Shown in pieces: positions 35,127-42,891 of a DNA stretch of 64,000 nucleotides. Position 1 is the stretch's first letter; every line of letters starts with the position of its first letter. The notes beneath the pieces were generated by a model, which ran no database searches, had not been told where the DNA came from, and saw nothing but the letters and a program-made list of their open reading frames with translations. The stretch is from Pseudoxanthomonas sp. SE1 (GTDB lineage: Bacteria > Pseudomonadota > Gammaproteobacteria > Xanthomonadales > Xanthomonadaceae). The DNA is taken from contig NZ_CP113783.1 of assembly GCF_029542205.1 (NCBI RefSeq), positions 921,001 to 985,000 on the forward strand. Reading direction: 5' to 3'. Position numbers and translations under genes: made by a program.

Positions 35127-36164
35127 ATGGATATCGCCGAACTCTTGGCGTTCTCGGTAAAGAACAAGGCATCGGACCTCCACCTGTCAGCCGGCCTGCC
35201 GCCGATGATCCGCGTGGACGGCGACGTACGCCGCATCAACATCCCGGCGCTGGACCACAAGCAGGTGCACGCGCTGGTCTACGACATCATGTCGGACAAG
35301 CAGCGGCGCGACTTCGAGGAATTCCTGGAAGTCGACTTCTCGTTCGAGATCCCGTCGCTGGCGCGCTTCCGCGTCAACGCGTTCAACCAGAACCGCGGTG
35401 CGGGTGCGGTGTTCCGTACCATTCCCTCGGAAGTGCTGACGCTTGAAGACCTGGGCTGCCCGCCGCTGTTCCGCGAGCTGATCCAGCAGCCGCAGGGCCT
35501 GATCCTGGTCACCGGCCCGACCGGCTCGGGCAAGTCGACCACGCTGGCGGCGATGATCGACCACATCAACAAGAACGAATACGGCCACATCCTCAGCGTC
35601 GAGGATCCGATCGAGTTCGTCCACACCTCGCAGAAGTGCCTGATCAACCAGCGCGAAGTGCATCGCGATACGCACGGTTTCAACGAGGCGCTGCGTTCGG
35701 CCCTGCGTGAAGACCCCGACTACATCCTGGTCGGCGAGTTGCGCGACCTGGAAACCATCCGCCTGGCGTTGACCGCCGCGGAAACCGGCCACCTGGTGTT
35801 CGCCACCCTGCATACCAGCTCGGCGGCCAAGACCATCGACCGCGTGATCGACGTGTTCCCCGCCGGCGAGAAGCCGATGGTGCGTTCGATGCTGTCCGAA
35901 TCGCTGCGTGCGGTCATTTCGCAGGCGCTGCTGAAGAAGATCGGCGGCGGCCGGACTGCCGCGTGGGAAATCATGGTGGGCACGCCCGCCATCCGCAACC
36001 TGATCCGCGAAGACAAGGTGGCGCAGATGTACTCGTCCATCCAGACCGGCCAGAACTACGGAATGATGACCCTGGACCAGCATCTGCAGGATCTGGTGAA
36101 GCGCAGCCTCATCACCCGGCAGCAGGCCAAGGAATACGCGAAGGACAAGCGTCTGTTTGAGTAG
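35127..36164 (+). CDS. pilT: Type IV pilus retraction ATPase PilT
   Basis: 345 residues. Walker A is GPTGSGKSTT (130-139), the Asp box SVEDPIEFVH, Walker B ILVGELRDLETIRLA, His box ETGHLVFATLHT, and the PilT-specific AIRNLIREDK motif. It is the hexameric motor that disassembles type IV pili for twitching. The ATG at 35127 fits the family start MDIAELLAFSVKNKASDLHL. Followed by pilU. Confidence 0.98.
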   Translation: MDIAELLAFSVKNKASDLHLSAGLPPMIRVDGDVRRINIPALDHKQVHALVYDIMSDKQRRDFEEFLEVDFSFEIPSLARFRVNAFNQNRGAGAVFRTIPSEVLTLEDLGCPPLFRELIQQPQGLILVTGPTGSGKSTTLAAMIDHINKNEYGHILSVEDPIEFVHTSQKCLINQREVHRDTHGFNEALRSALREDPDYILVGELRDLETIRLALTAAETGHLVFATLHTSSAAKTIDRVIDVFPAGEKPMVRSMLSESLRAVISQALLKKIGGGRTAAWEIMVGTPAIRNLIREDKVAQMYSSIQTGQNYGMMTLDQHLQDLVKRSLITRQQAKEYAKDKRLFE

Positions 36165-36173
36165 CCGAGATCA

Positions 36174-36249
36174 GGGATTCGGGATTGGGGATTCGCAGAA
36201 GCTCGCGGTCCTTGCTCCGACGGATCCCCAATCCCGATCCCCGAATCCC
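36174..36249. repeat. Inverted repeat with GGGATTCGGGATTGGGGA-type arms between pilT and pilU
   Basis: Left arm 36174-36195 and right arm 36222-36249 are near complements (GGGATTCGGGATTGGGGATT and its reverse), separated by about 26 bases. It fills nearly the whole gap between pilT and pilU, so the two genes are still co-transcribed through it or uncoupled by it. Confidence 0.75.
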
Positions 36250-36260
36250 GGAGTTCCGCC

Positions 36261-37391
36261 ATGAGCACCATCGATTTCACCTCGTTCCTCAAGCTGATGG
36301 CGCACCAGAAGGCGTCGGACCTGTTCATCACGTCCGGCATGCCGCCATCCATCAAGGTGAACGGCAAGATCTCGCCGATCACGCAGACGCCGCTGACCTC
36401 GCAGCAGTCGCGCGACCTGGTGTTGAACGTGATGACGCCGTCGCAGCGCGAAGAGTTCGAGAAGACCCACGAGTGCAACTTCGCCATCGGCGTGGCCGGC
36501 GTGGGCCGCTTCCGCGTGAGCTGCTTCTACCAGCGCAACCAGGTGGGCATGGTGCTGCGTCGTATCGAGACGCGCATCCCGACCATCGAAGAGCTGAACC
36601 TGCCGCCGGTCATCAAGACGCTGGCCATGACCAAGCGCGGCATCATCATCTTCGTCGGTGCGACCGGTACGGGTAAGTCCACCTCGCTGGCGGCGATGAT
36701 CGGCTACCGCAACCAGAATTCCACCGGCCACATCATCACCATCGAAGACCCCATCGAGTTCGTGCACAAGCACGAGGGCTGCATCATCACGCAGCGCGAA
36801 GTGGGCATCGACACCGACAGCTGGGACGCGGCGCTGAAGAACACCCTGCGTCAGGCGCCCGACGTCATCATGATCGGCGAAGTGCGCACGCGCGAAGGCA
36901 TGGACCACGCCATCGCGTTCGCAGAAACCGGCCACCTGGTGCTGTGCACGCTGCACGCCAACAACGCCAACCAGGCGATGGACCGCATCATCAACTTCTT
37001 CCCGGAAGACCGCCGCACCCAGCTGCTGATGGACCTGTCACTGAACCTGAAGGGCGTGGTGGCGCAGCAGCTGATTCCCACCCCCGACGGCAAGGCGCGC
37101 CGGGTGGCGATGGAGATCCTGCTGGGCACGCCGCTGGTGCAGGACTACATCCGCGAAGGCGAGGTGCACAAGCTGAAGGAGGTGATGAAGGAATCCACCA
37201 ACCTCGGCATGAAGACCTTCGACCAGGCCCTGTTCGAGCTGTACCAGGCCGGCGAGATCAGCTACGAGGACGCGCTGCGTTTCGCCGACTCGCAGAACGA
37301 AGTCCGCCTGCGCATCAAACTGGCCCAGGGCGGCGATGCACGCACGCTTGCGCAGGGGCTGGATGGGGTGGAGATTGCGGAAGTCAGGTGA
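36261..37391 (+). CDS. pilU: Type IV pilus ATPase PilU
   Basis: 376 residues. Walker A is GATGTGKSTSLAAM, followed by TIEDPIEFVHKHEGCIITQR, MIGEVRTREGMDHAIAFAETGHLV and LCTLHANNANQAMDR. PilU is the accessory retraction motor that works with PilT. It carries the extended C-terminus that distinguishes it from PilT. A strong intrinsic terminator follows 27 bases after the stop. Confidence 0.97.
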   Translation: MSTIDFTSFLKLMAHQKASDLFITSGMPPSIKVNGKISPITQTPLTSQQSRDLVLNVMTPSQREEFEKTHECNFAIGVAGVGRFRVSCFYQRNQVGMVLRRIETRIPTIEELNLPPVIKTLAMTKRGIIIFVGATGTGKSTSLAAMIGYRNQNSTGHIITIEDPIEFVHKHEGCIITQREVGIDTDSWDAALKNTLRQAPDVIMIGEVRTREGMDHAIAFAETGHLVLCTLHANNANQAMDRIINFFPEDRRTQLLMDLSLNLKGVVAQQLIPTPDGKARRVAMEILLGTPLVQDYIREGEVHKLKEVMKESTNLGMKTFDQALFELYQAGEISYEDALRFADSQNEVRLRIKLAQGGDARTLAQGLDGVEIAEVR

Positions 37392-37417
37392 TTGCGCGCA
37401 ATACGCGTCAAACGGAA

Positions 37418-37440
37418 GGGGCGGGCGACCGCCCCTTTTT
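37418..37440 (+). terminator. Intrinsic terminator of pilTU
   Basis: GGGGCGG-GCGA-CCGCCCC with a T5 tail: a seven-pair GC stem, a four-base loop and a run of T right after the stem. Confidence 0.92.
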
Positions 37441-37573
37441 CGTGGGGGATCGCCTGCCCTCAAGGACCTCCGGCACCCGCAAGTGTTGACTTCCGGCACC
37501 TCACTGCGCGACGGCTGGATCCGATGATGTGCGGGAACCGACGCGATGTCGGCCTCTCCAGGACCCTTGCCCC

Positions 37574-38083
37574 ATGACGCAAATCCTCACCCACACGCCC
37601 CTCTGGGTCTTTGGCCTGTTCTCGGGCCTGGTCTACCTTGGATTCGTCCAGAGGCGCACCCGGCACGTGTCGCGGCAAAGGCTCATCGTGCTGCCCATCG
37701 CCATGCTGGCCTGGTCGCTGTACTCGGTGTGGTCGACCTTCGACGCCCATCTCACGGCGTTGGCAGCGTGGGCCTGTGCATGGGGGGCGGTCGTGGCCTT
37801 CGGTCTTGCACGCGGCCCGTCGCGCAGCGCGTCCTACGATGCCGGAACGGCGCAGTTCACGGTGGCCGGCAGCTGGGTGCCGCTGGCATTGATGATGGGC
37901 ATCTTTTTCTTCAAGTACGCGGTGGCCGTCATCCACGCCATCACGCCTGACGTTCTCGATACAACGCTGGCGGTAGTCGTGGTCGCCGGCACCTACGGCG
38001 TCTTCAGCGGCCTGTTCATGGCGCGTGCCGTGCGCGTGTTGGGAACGATGAAAGGACAGCGCCTCGTCGAGCGTAGCGCCTGA
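37574..38083 (+). CDS. Hypothetical membrane protein (DUF6622-like)
   Basis: 169 residues with about five hydrophobic segments (PLWVFGLFSGLVYLGF, RLIVLPIAMLAWSLYSVW, WACAWGAVVAFGLA, LALMMGIFFFKYAVAVIHAI, LAVVVVAGTYGVFSGLFMAR). No enzymatic motif. Related small inner-membrane proteins occur widely in Xanthomonads; function unknown. It sits alone between the pilTU terminator and the IS-interrupted repeat. Confidence 0.68.
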   Translation: MTQILTHTPLWVFGLFSGLVYLGFVQRRTRHVSRQRLIVLPIAMLAWSLYSVWSTFDAHLTALAAWACAWGAVVAFGLARGPSRSASYDAGTAQFTVAGSWVPLALMMGIFFFKYAVAVIHAITPDVLDTTLAVVVVAGTYGVFSGLFMARAVRVLGTMKGQRLVERSA

Positions 38084-38090
38084 AGGACGA

Positions 38091-38175
38091 CGTAGGATGG
38101 GTTGAGCCGAAGGCGATACCCATCATTGCTGCATCGCTAGAATTTCGATGATGGGTATCGCCTTCGGCTCAACCC
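38091..38175. repeat. Palindromic repeat interrupted by the IS element
   Basis: Left arm 38091-38126 begins CGTAGGATGGGTTGAGCC. The right arm 38148-38175 mirrors it up to GGCTCAACCC and then stops. The missing ATCCTACG that completes the palindrome is found on the far side of the IS at 39527-39534. The element is thus split by the insertion at a single point, with no bases lost or duplicated. Confidence 0.9.
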
Positions 38176-38262
38176 AATGGAATGGACTCCTCCCACTGAT
38201 ACGGCATCTAGGTGCCAGACTGGAGTTGTTACCCACCAGTCACACAGCAGGAGGAGTCCGCC

Positions 38263-39276
38263 ATGAAGATTAGTCGAGTCGCTTTGGATTTGGCAAAGAA
38301 CCTCATCCAGGTGCACGCCGTGGATAGCTCGGGGCGTCCTGTCGTGCGCAAGTCGCTTCGCCGCACTCAACTGCTGCCGTTATTCCGCGACCTGCCGCCC
38401 TGCGAGGTAGGCATGGAAGCCTGTGCCAGCGCCCACCATTGGGCCCGCCATCTGCAGGCGATGGGACATCGCGTTCAGCTTTTGCCGCCTCAATACGTCA
38501 AACCTTTCCTGCTCGGCCAGAAGAACGATGCCAACGATGCGGTAGCTGTCTGCACCGCCATGTCGCACCCGGAAATTCCACGCGTTACCGTCAAGACGAT
38601 CGCCCAGCAGGACGTTCAGGCATTGCATCGCGTTCGCGCCATGCGCATGAAGCAGCGCACGGCCCTGATCAACCAGACGCGGGGTCTTCTGGCCGAGTAC
38701 GGCCTGGTCATCGCCGTCTCGCCCGCTGCACTGCGCAAGGCGATTCCAGAACTGTTGGAGGATGCCGGCAACGGCCTGAGCTTCGACTTCCGACAGTTGC
38801 TGGCCGAGCTATACGAGGAGTTGGTCGCGATCGACCGGCGTGTGGCGGAACTGACACAGCGGATCGAACGCGACGTCCGCGCCCATGACCAGGGCAAGCG
38901 CCTGCTGGAAATCCCCGGCATCGGCCCCCTCACCGCCAGCGCCCTGATCGCCACCGTCGGCGATGCCAAGCAGTTCTGCAATGGCAGGCAGATGGCGGCC
39001 TTCCTTGGACTGGTGCCAAGACAACATTCCAGCGGCGGCAAGAACCGACTGCTGGGCATCCACAAGCGCGGCGACAGCTACCTGCGGGGCCTGTTGGTCC
39101 ACGGTGCACGCAGCGTCTTGCGTACCGCAACCGACAAACCCGACGACCGAAGCCGATGGCTGGTGAACCTGGCGGCACGACGGCACCGCAACATCGCCAC
39201 CGTGGCGCAAGCCAACAAGAACGCCAGGATTGCCTGGGCCATCCTGACCAGTGAACAGCGTTACCGCGCCAACTGA
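38263..39276 (+). CDS. IS110/IS1111 family transposase (DEDD recombinase)
   Basis: 337 residues, full length. The N-terminal RuvC-like DEDD domain has ALDLAKN (Asp8), GMEACASAHHWAR and QKNDANDAVAV; the C-terminal Tnp domain has PGIGPLTASALIATVGDAKQF and the serine motif QHSSGGKNRLLGIHKRGD. The family recombines a circular donor junction into a site chosen by a noncoding RNA from the same element. The ATG at 38263 is preceded by GGAGGAGTCCGCC, which is a further copy of the inverted-repeat sequence used as a ribosome binding site. No frameshift seen. Confidence 0.95.
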   Translation: MKISRVALDLAKNLIQVHAVDSSGRPVVRKSLRRTQLLPLFRDLPPCEVGMEACASAHHWARHLQAMGHRVQLLPPQYVKPFLLGQKNDANDAVAVCTAMSHPEIPRVTVKTIAQQDVQALHRVRAMRMKQRTALINQTRGLLAEYGLVIAVSPAALRKAIPELLEDAGNGLSFDFRQLLAELYEELVAIDRRVAELTQRIERDVRAHDQGKRLLEIPGIGPLTASALIATVGDAKQFCNGRQMAAFLGLVPRQHSSGGKNRLLGIHKRGDSYLRGLLVHGARSVLRTATDKPDDRSRWLVNLAARRHRNIATVAQANKNARIAWAILTSEQRYRAN

Positions 39277-39342
39277 GCTACACCGCCCATCAACGAGTTT
39301 GCTGACCGAGGATGACGATCACCGGGAAGACCAGCGCGGGAA

Positions 39343-39486
39343 GAGCCTGAGTAGGTTGGTGGCCCTGGAGGCCGATAACCCAATGAGGCGCTCGCGTGCG
39401 ACTGCTCCATCATGGCCAGAAGCCAAAGGCTTCAATCACAGGCCGGATATACGTTCGCAATCTCAACCCAGTATCAAAATCGGTTG
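39343..39486 (+). ncRNA. Candidate bridge RNA / seekRNA of the IS element
   Basis: Downstream of the transposase two hairpins each have a wide internal loop. Loop one: stem GCCT (39345-39348) with AGGC (39386-39389), top stem GGCC-CTGGA-GGCC (39361-39373). Its 5' side holds GTAGG (39351-39355), complementary to CCTAC in the right flank; its 3' side holds AACCC (39377-39381), identical to the last bases of the left flank. Loop two: stem TGCGA (39397-39401) with TCGCA (39455-39459), top GGCC helix and GAAGCC-AAA-GGCTTC. Its 5' side holds TCCAT, complementary to ATGGA at the left end of the IS; its 3' side holds ATATAC, the last six bases of the IS. A third hairpin is CAACC with GGTTG (39464-39486). 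RNA ends are not defined. Confidence 0.8.
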
Positions 39487-39492
39487 GCAATC

Positions 39493-39526
39493 GGGAGGAG
39501 TCCATATACGGGAGGAGTCCATATAC
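39493..39526 (+). repeat. Tandem duplication of the 17-bp right end of the IS
   Basis: GGGAGGAGTCCATATAC occurs twice in direct contact, 39493-39509 and 39510-39526. Each copy holds a full 12-bp inverted repeat and the terminal ATATAC. Only the second abuts host DNA. Confidence 0.97.
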
Positions 39527-39541
39527 ATCCTACGAAGGGCT

Positions 39542-41068
39542 TCAGCCCCTCATGCTCCCCGTCTCCAGCCACCGCTGGTGCCACGACAGCGCCTCTGGCA
39601 GCAGGTGCGGAGTGTGCTTGCCGTAGCTGTGGTGCAGGGCGCGGTCGAAGTAGTCCTGCAGCGCGTCGCGGTAGTCGGGGTGGGCGCAGTTCGCGACCAG
39701 CAGGCGGGCGCGCTGCTTGGGCGTGAGGCCGCGCAGGTCGGCAAGGCCCTGTTCGGTCACGATGACGGAGACGTCGTGCTCGGTGTGGTCCACGTGGCTG
39801 ACCATGGGCACCAGCGCGGAGATGCTGCCGCCCTTGGCGGTGCTGGGGCTCAGGAACACCGACATGAAGCCGTTGCGGGCGAAATCGCCTGAGCCACCGA
39901 TGCCGTTCTGGATGCGGCTGCCCATCACGTGGGTGGAGTTGACGTTGCCGTACAGGTCGGCTTCGATCATGCCGTTCATGCCGATGCAACCCAGGCGTCG
40001 CACGAGTTCGGGATGGTTGGACATCTCCTGTGTGCGCAGGATGATGCGCTCGCGGTAGAACGCGATGTTTCGCTTGAACGTTTCGTTCGCCTCCGGGCTG
40101 AGCGCGAAGCCCGTGCACGACGCGACATCGAGTACGCCTTCGCGCAACAGCTCGAGCATGCCGTCCTGGATGACCTCGGTGAACGCGGTCAGACCGCGGA
40201 AGCCGCTCTTCGCCAAGCCGGCCAGCACGGCATTGGGAATGTTGCCGACGCCGGATTGCAGGGGCAGCAGGTTGGCGGGCAGGCGACCGCGCGCGACTTC
40301 GTGCTTCAGGAACGCGATCAGGTGTTCGGCGATGCGCTCGCTGGTAGGGTCGATGGGCGTGAACGGGCTGTTGCGGTCCGGGCCGTTCGTGCGCACCACG
40401 GCGACGATCTTGGCCGGGTCGCAGTGCAGCGCGGTGTCGCCGATGCGGTCGTGTACGTGTTCCAGCGGGATCGGTTTGCGGTGCGGCGGTAGCGCGGTGC
40501 CGTAGTAGATGTCGTGCATGCCGTCGAGGTCGGCGGGCTGCCAGTCGTTGACCTCCACGATGACCTTCTTCGCCAGGTCCAGCCAGGTCTTGCTGTTGCC
40601 GACCGAGGTGGACGGCACCAGTTTTCCGTCCTCGCGGATCGACGACACCTCGATCACCGCGGTGTCGATGGGGCCGTAGAAGCCGAACCACACATGTTGC
40701 GCGACATGGCTCAGGTGGATGTCGATGTAATCCAGTGTGCCGTCGTTGATGCGCTTGCGTGCGTCCGGATCGCTCTGGAACGGCATGCGCAGCGCGATGG
40801 CGTCGGCCTTGGCGAGTGCGCCATCCAGTTCCGGCGCGGTGGACGCGCCGGTCATCAGTTTGATCTGGAACGGCTGGCCCGCGGCGTGCGCATGCTCGAT
40901 GCGCGTGGCCAGCGCCAGCGGCACGGCCTTGGGGTAGCCGGAGCCGGTGAAGCCGCTCATGGCGACGGTCTCGCCGGGCTGGATGAGGCGGGCGGCATGT
41001 TCGGCGCTGATCACGCGGCCGCGCAGGCCGGCGTGGCGGATACGGTCTTCGTGCATCGGGATGGGCAT
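39542..41068 (-). CDS. Acyl-CoA:carboxylate CoA-transferase (succinyl-CoA:acetate or propionyl-CoA:succinate type)
   Basis: 508 residues of the class I acetyl-CoA hydrolase/transferase family. The catalytic glutamate is in LTAFTEVIQDGML, with the N-terminal MSGFTGSGYPKAVPLALATR and the glycine-rich GIGGSGDFARNG. Members swap CoA between succinyl-CoA and acetate or propionate; the substrate is not set by sequence alone. The stop codon falls in a GGGGCTGAAGCCC palindrome remnant of the repeat type that recurs in this window. Start at 41068 or at the ATG four codons later. Confidence 0.9.
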   Translation of the reverse strand: MPIPMHEDRIRHAGLRGRVISAEHAARLIQPGETVAMSGFTGSGYPKAVPLALATRIEHAHAAGQPFQIKLMTGASTAPELDGALAKADAIALRMPFQSDPDARKRINDGTLDYIDIHLSHVAQHVWFGFYGPIDTAVIEVSSIREDGKLVPSTSVGNSKTWLDLAKKVIVEVNDWQPADLDGMHDIYYGTALPPHRKPIPLEHVHDRIGDTALHCDPAKIVAVVRTNGPDRNSPFTPIDPTSERIAEHLIAFLKHEVARGRLPANLLPLQSGVGNIPNAVLAGLAKSGFRGLTAFTEVIQDGMLELLREGVLDVASCTGFALSPEANETFKRNIAFYRERIILRTQEMSNHPELVRRLGCIGMNGMIEADLYGNVNSTHVMGSRIQNGIGGSGDFARNGFMSVFLSPSTAKGGSISALVPMVSHVDHTEHDVSVIVTEQGLADLRGLTPKQRARLLVANCAHPDYRDALQDYFDRALHHSYGKHTPHLLPEALSWHQRWLETGSMRG

Positions 41069-41137
41069 AGGCGGAGCGAAACGGGGATTATCGCGCCGCA
41101 GGATACGGGCATCGGCTTACGCGCGGGTTGCGCCGGA

Positions 41138-41683
41138 TCAATGCCCTGCCGCGATCATCCATGGCGGCCGTTGCTTCGAAGCGCGGTGGAAGGCCGGGCA
41201 ATCCTCGCGGTGCGCACCGGGCAGGTAGCCCAGGCTCATCAGGAACTCGTTGGTGATCTCGCCACCGGTGAAGCGGAAGGTCTTCTTGAACAGCCTGATC
41301 CAGTCGGCTTTCGGCAACGGATGGTGGGCGTCCAGCCACGCGGCGAATCCGCCATGGGTCGTCCGCAGCTGCCGGATGACCTGTGCGTTGTGGATCGCGG
41401 CCTCGACCTTCAGCCGGTTGCGGATGATGCCGGGATCGGCCAGCAGGCGGGCGCGGTCCTTGTCGCCGTAGCGCGCGACCTTGTCCACCTCGAAGCCGCT
41501 GTAGGCGGTGCGGAACCCCTCGCGCTTCTTCAGCATCGTCTCCCAGCTCAGGCCGGCCTGGTTGATTTCCAGCAGCAGGCGCTCGAACAGGACCGCTTCG
41601 TCGCGTTGCGGGAAGCCATACTCGCGGTCGTGGTAAGGGCCGTGCAGCGGGTGGCCGGGGGCGATGTCGCAGTATCCAGACAT
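41138..41683 (-). CDS. tag: DNA-3-methyladenine glycosylase I
   Basis: 181 residues. The zinc site is visible as Cys5 and His18 near the N-terminus (SGYCDIAPGHPLHGPYHD) and HREDC near the C-terminus. The catalytic-pocket sequence LEINQAGLSWETMLKKREGF is the family signature. It excises 3-methyladenine from alkylated DNA. Divergent from yqgE. Confidence 0.95.
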   Translation of the reverse strand: MSGYCDIAPGHPLHGPYHDREYGFPQRDEAVLFERLLLEINQAGLSWETMLKKREGFRTAYSGFEVDKVARYGDKDRARLLADPGIIRNRLKVEAAIHNAQVIRQLRTTHGGFAAWLDAHHPLPKADWIRLFKKTFRFTGGEITNEFLMSLGYLPGAHREDCPAFHRASKQRPPWMIAAGH

Positions 41684-41772
41684 GGGGAACGGGGCCGAGC
41701 GGGGATTCCCGATTCTAGGCGGTGTTGCGGACAGGAACCGCCCGCGCGCGTCCGGGCGCTAGAATGGTGGCC

Positions 41773-42339
41773 ATGCACGATGCCGCCACGCCCCTGGCCA
41801 ACCAGCTGCTGATCGCCCTGCCGGCGCTGGCCGATCCCAATTTCGCGCGCAGCGTCACGCTGATCTGCCAGCACGATGACGAAGGCGCCATGGGCGTGGT
41901 CGTCAATCGCCCGTCGGAGTACACGCTGGGTGAAGTGCTGCGGCAGATGAACCTCGCCTCGCACGATCCGCAGTTGGACGACCAGATCGTGCTGGCGGGC
42001 GGGCCGGTGCATCCGGAGCGCGGCTTCGTGCTGCATGACGATGCGCGCGCGTGGGAGTCCACGCTGGAAGTGGCGGACGGTCTGTACCTGACCACCTCGC
42101 GCGACATCCTGGAAGCGATGGCGGTGGGCGAGGGGCCGGCCAATGCCGTCATGGCGTTGGGCTGCGCCGGCTGGGGGGCGGGCCAGCTGGAATACGAACT
42201 GGGCGAGAACAGCTGGCTGACGGCGCCTGCCGATGTCGAGCTGCTGTTCGCGCTGCCGCTGGAGCAGCGTTGGCAGGCGGCAGGGCAGCGGATCGGTGTG
42301 GACATGACGCGCCTGACGGATTACAGCGGCCACGCATGA
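41773..42339 (+). CDS. yqgE: YqgE/AlgH family protein
   Basis: 188 residues, typical length. [20 protein letters not shown] at the N-terminus, [32 protein letters not shown] and [16 protein letters not shown] are conserved. Function is poorly known; AlgH was linked to alginate control in Pseudomonas. It precedes ruvX (yqgF), as in most gammaproteobacteria. The ATG at 41773 matches the family start; one at 41764 adds three residues. Confidence 0.94.
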   Translation: MHDAATPLANQLLIALPALADPNFARSVTLICQHDDEGAMGVVVNRPSEYTLGEVLRQMNLASHDPQLDDQIVLAGGPVHPERGFVLHDDARAWESTLEVADGLYLTTSRDILEAMAVGEGPANAVMALGCAGWGAGQLEYELGENSWLTAPADVELLFALPLEQRWQAAGQRIGVDMTRLTDYSGHA

Positions 42340-42421
42340 GCCCGTGCCCGCGCCCGCAGACGTCGTCTCCACGGCAGCCGGTGCAGGATGGCGCACGCGT
42401 GATCGAACGGAGGCAGATGGC

Positions 42422-42871
42422 ATGAAGCTGGATGGCACCGTACTGGGATTCGACGTGGGCGCCCGCCGCATCGGCGTGGCGGTCGGCAGCGCGTTCGGCA
42501 CCGGCGCGCGTGCGCTGGCGGTGATCGACGTGCATGGCCACGGGCCGGACTGGCCGGCGATCGACAAGCTGCATGCGGAGTGGAAGCCCGATGGCCTGGT
42601 GGTGGGCGATCCGATGACGCTGGACGGCGGCGACCAGCCCATCCGCAAGCGCGCGCATGCCTTCGCCCGCGAACTGCGCGCACGTTACAACCTGCCGGTG
42701 GTGCTGGTGGACGAACGCACCAGTTCCGTCGAAGCCTCGCAGCGCTTCGCGCTGGACCGCGCCGAAGGCCGCAAGCGCCGTCGTGACGCCGTGGCGCTGG
42801 ATGCCGTCGCAGCGGCCGTGATCATCGAACGCTGGCTGGCCGCTCCCCAGGATGCGACCCAGTTGACCTGA
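42422..42871 (+). CDS. ruvX: Holliday-junction resolvase-like nuclease YqgF/RuvX
   Basis: 149 residues. RNase-H fold with LGFDVGARRIGVAVG (first Asp), GLVVGDPMTLDG and VVLVDERTSSVEA, and the late Asp in RRDAVALDAVAAAVI. In bacteria YqgF acts in 16S pre-rRNA 5' maturation. Between yqgE and pyrB, the common gene order. A GGAGG lies 13 bases before the ATG. Confidence 0.95.
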   Translation: MKLDGTVLGFDVGARRIGVAVGSAFGTGARALAVIDVHGHGPDWPAIDKLHAEWKPDGLVVGDPMTLDGGDQPIRKRAHAFARELRARYNLPVVLVDERTSSVEASQRFALDRAEGRKRRRDAVALDAVAAAVIIERWLAAPQDATQLT

Positions 42872-42891
42872 TTCTTCACTGACGAAACTCC

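Larger units (their letters stand above)
38176..39526 (+). mobile_element. IS110-family element of the IS1111 type, about 1351 bp
   Basis: Boundaries come from restoring the split palindrome: GGCTCAACCC (ends 38175) joins ATCCTACG (starts 39527). The element begins AATGGAATGG and ends ATATAC. The 12-bp inverted repeats TGGACTCCTCCC (38183-38194) and GGGAGGAGTCCA (39510-39521) lie seven and five bases inside the ends, the subterminal placement that marks the IS1111 group. No target duplication, as expected for this family. It carries one transposase gene and a 250-bp 3' noncoding part. Boundaries are uncertain by one A on each side. Confidence 0.93.

Noticed and set aside
39493..39526. Target-site duplication of the IS
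   Set aside because: The doubled 17 bp is the IS right end, not host DNA; the host palindrome rejoins without any duplicated base.
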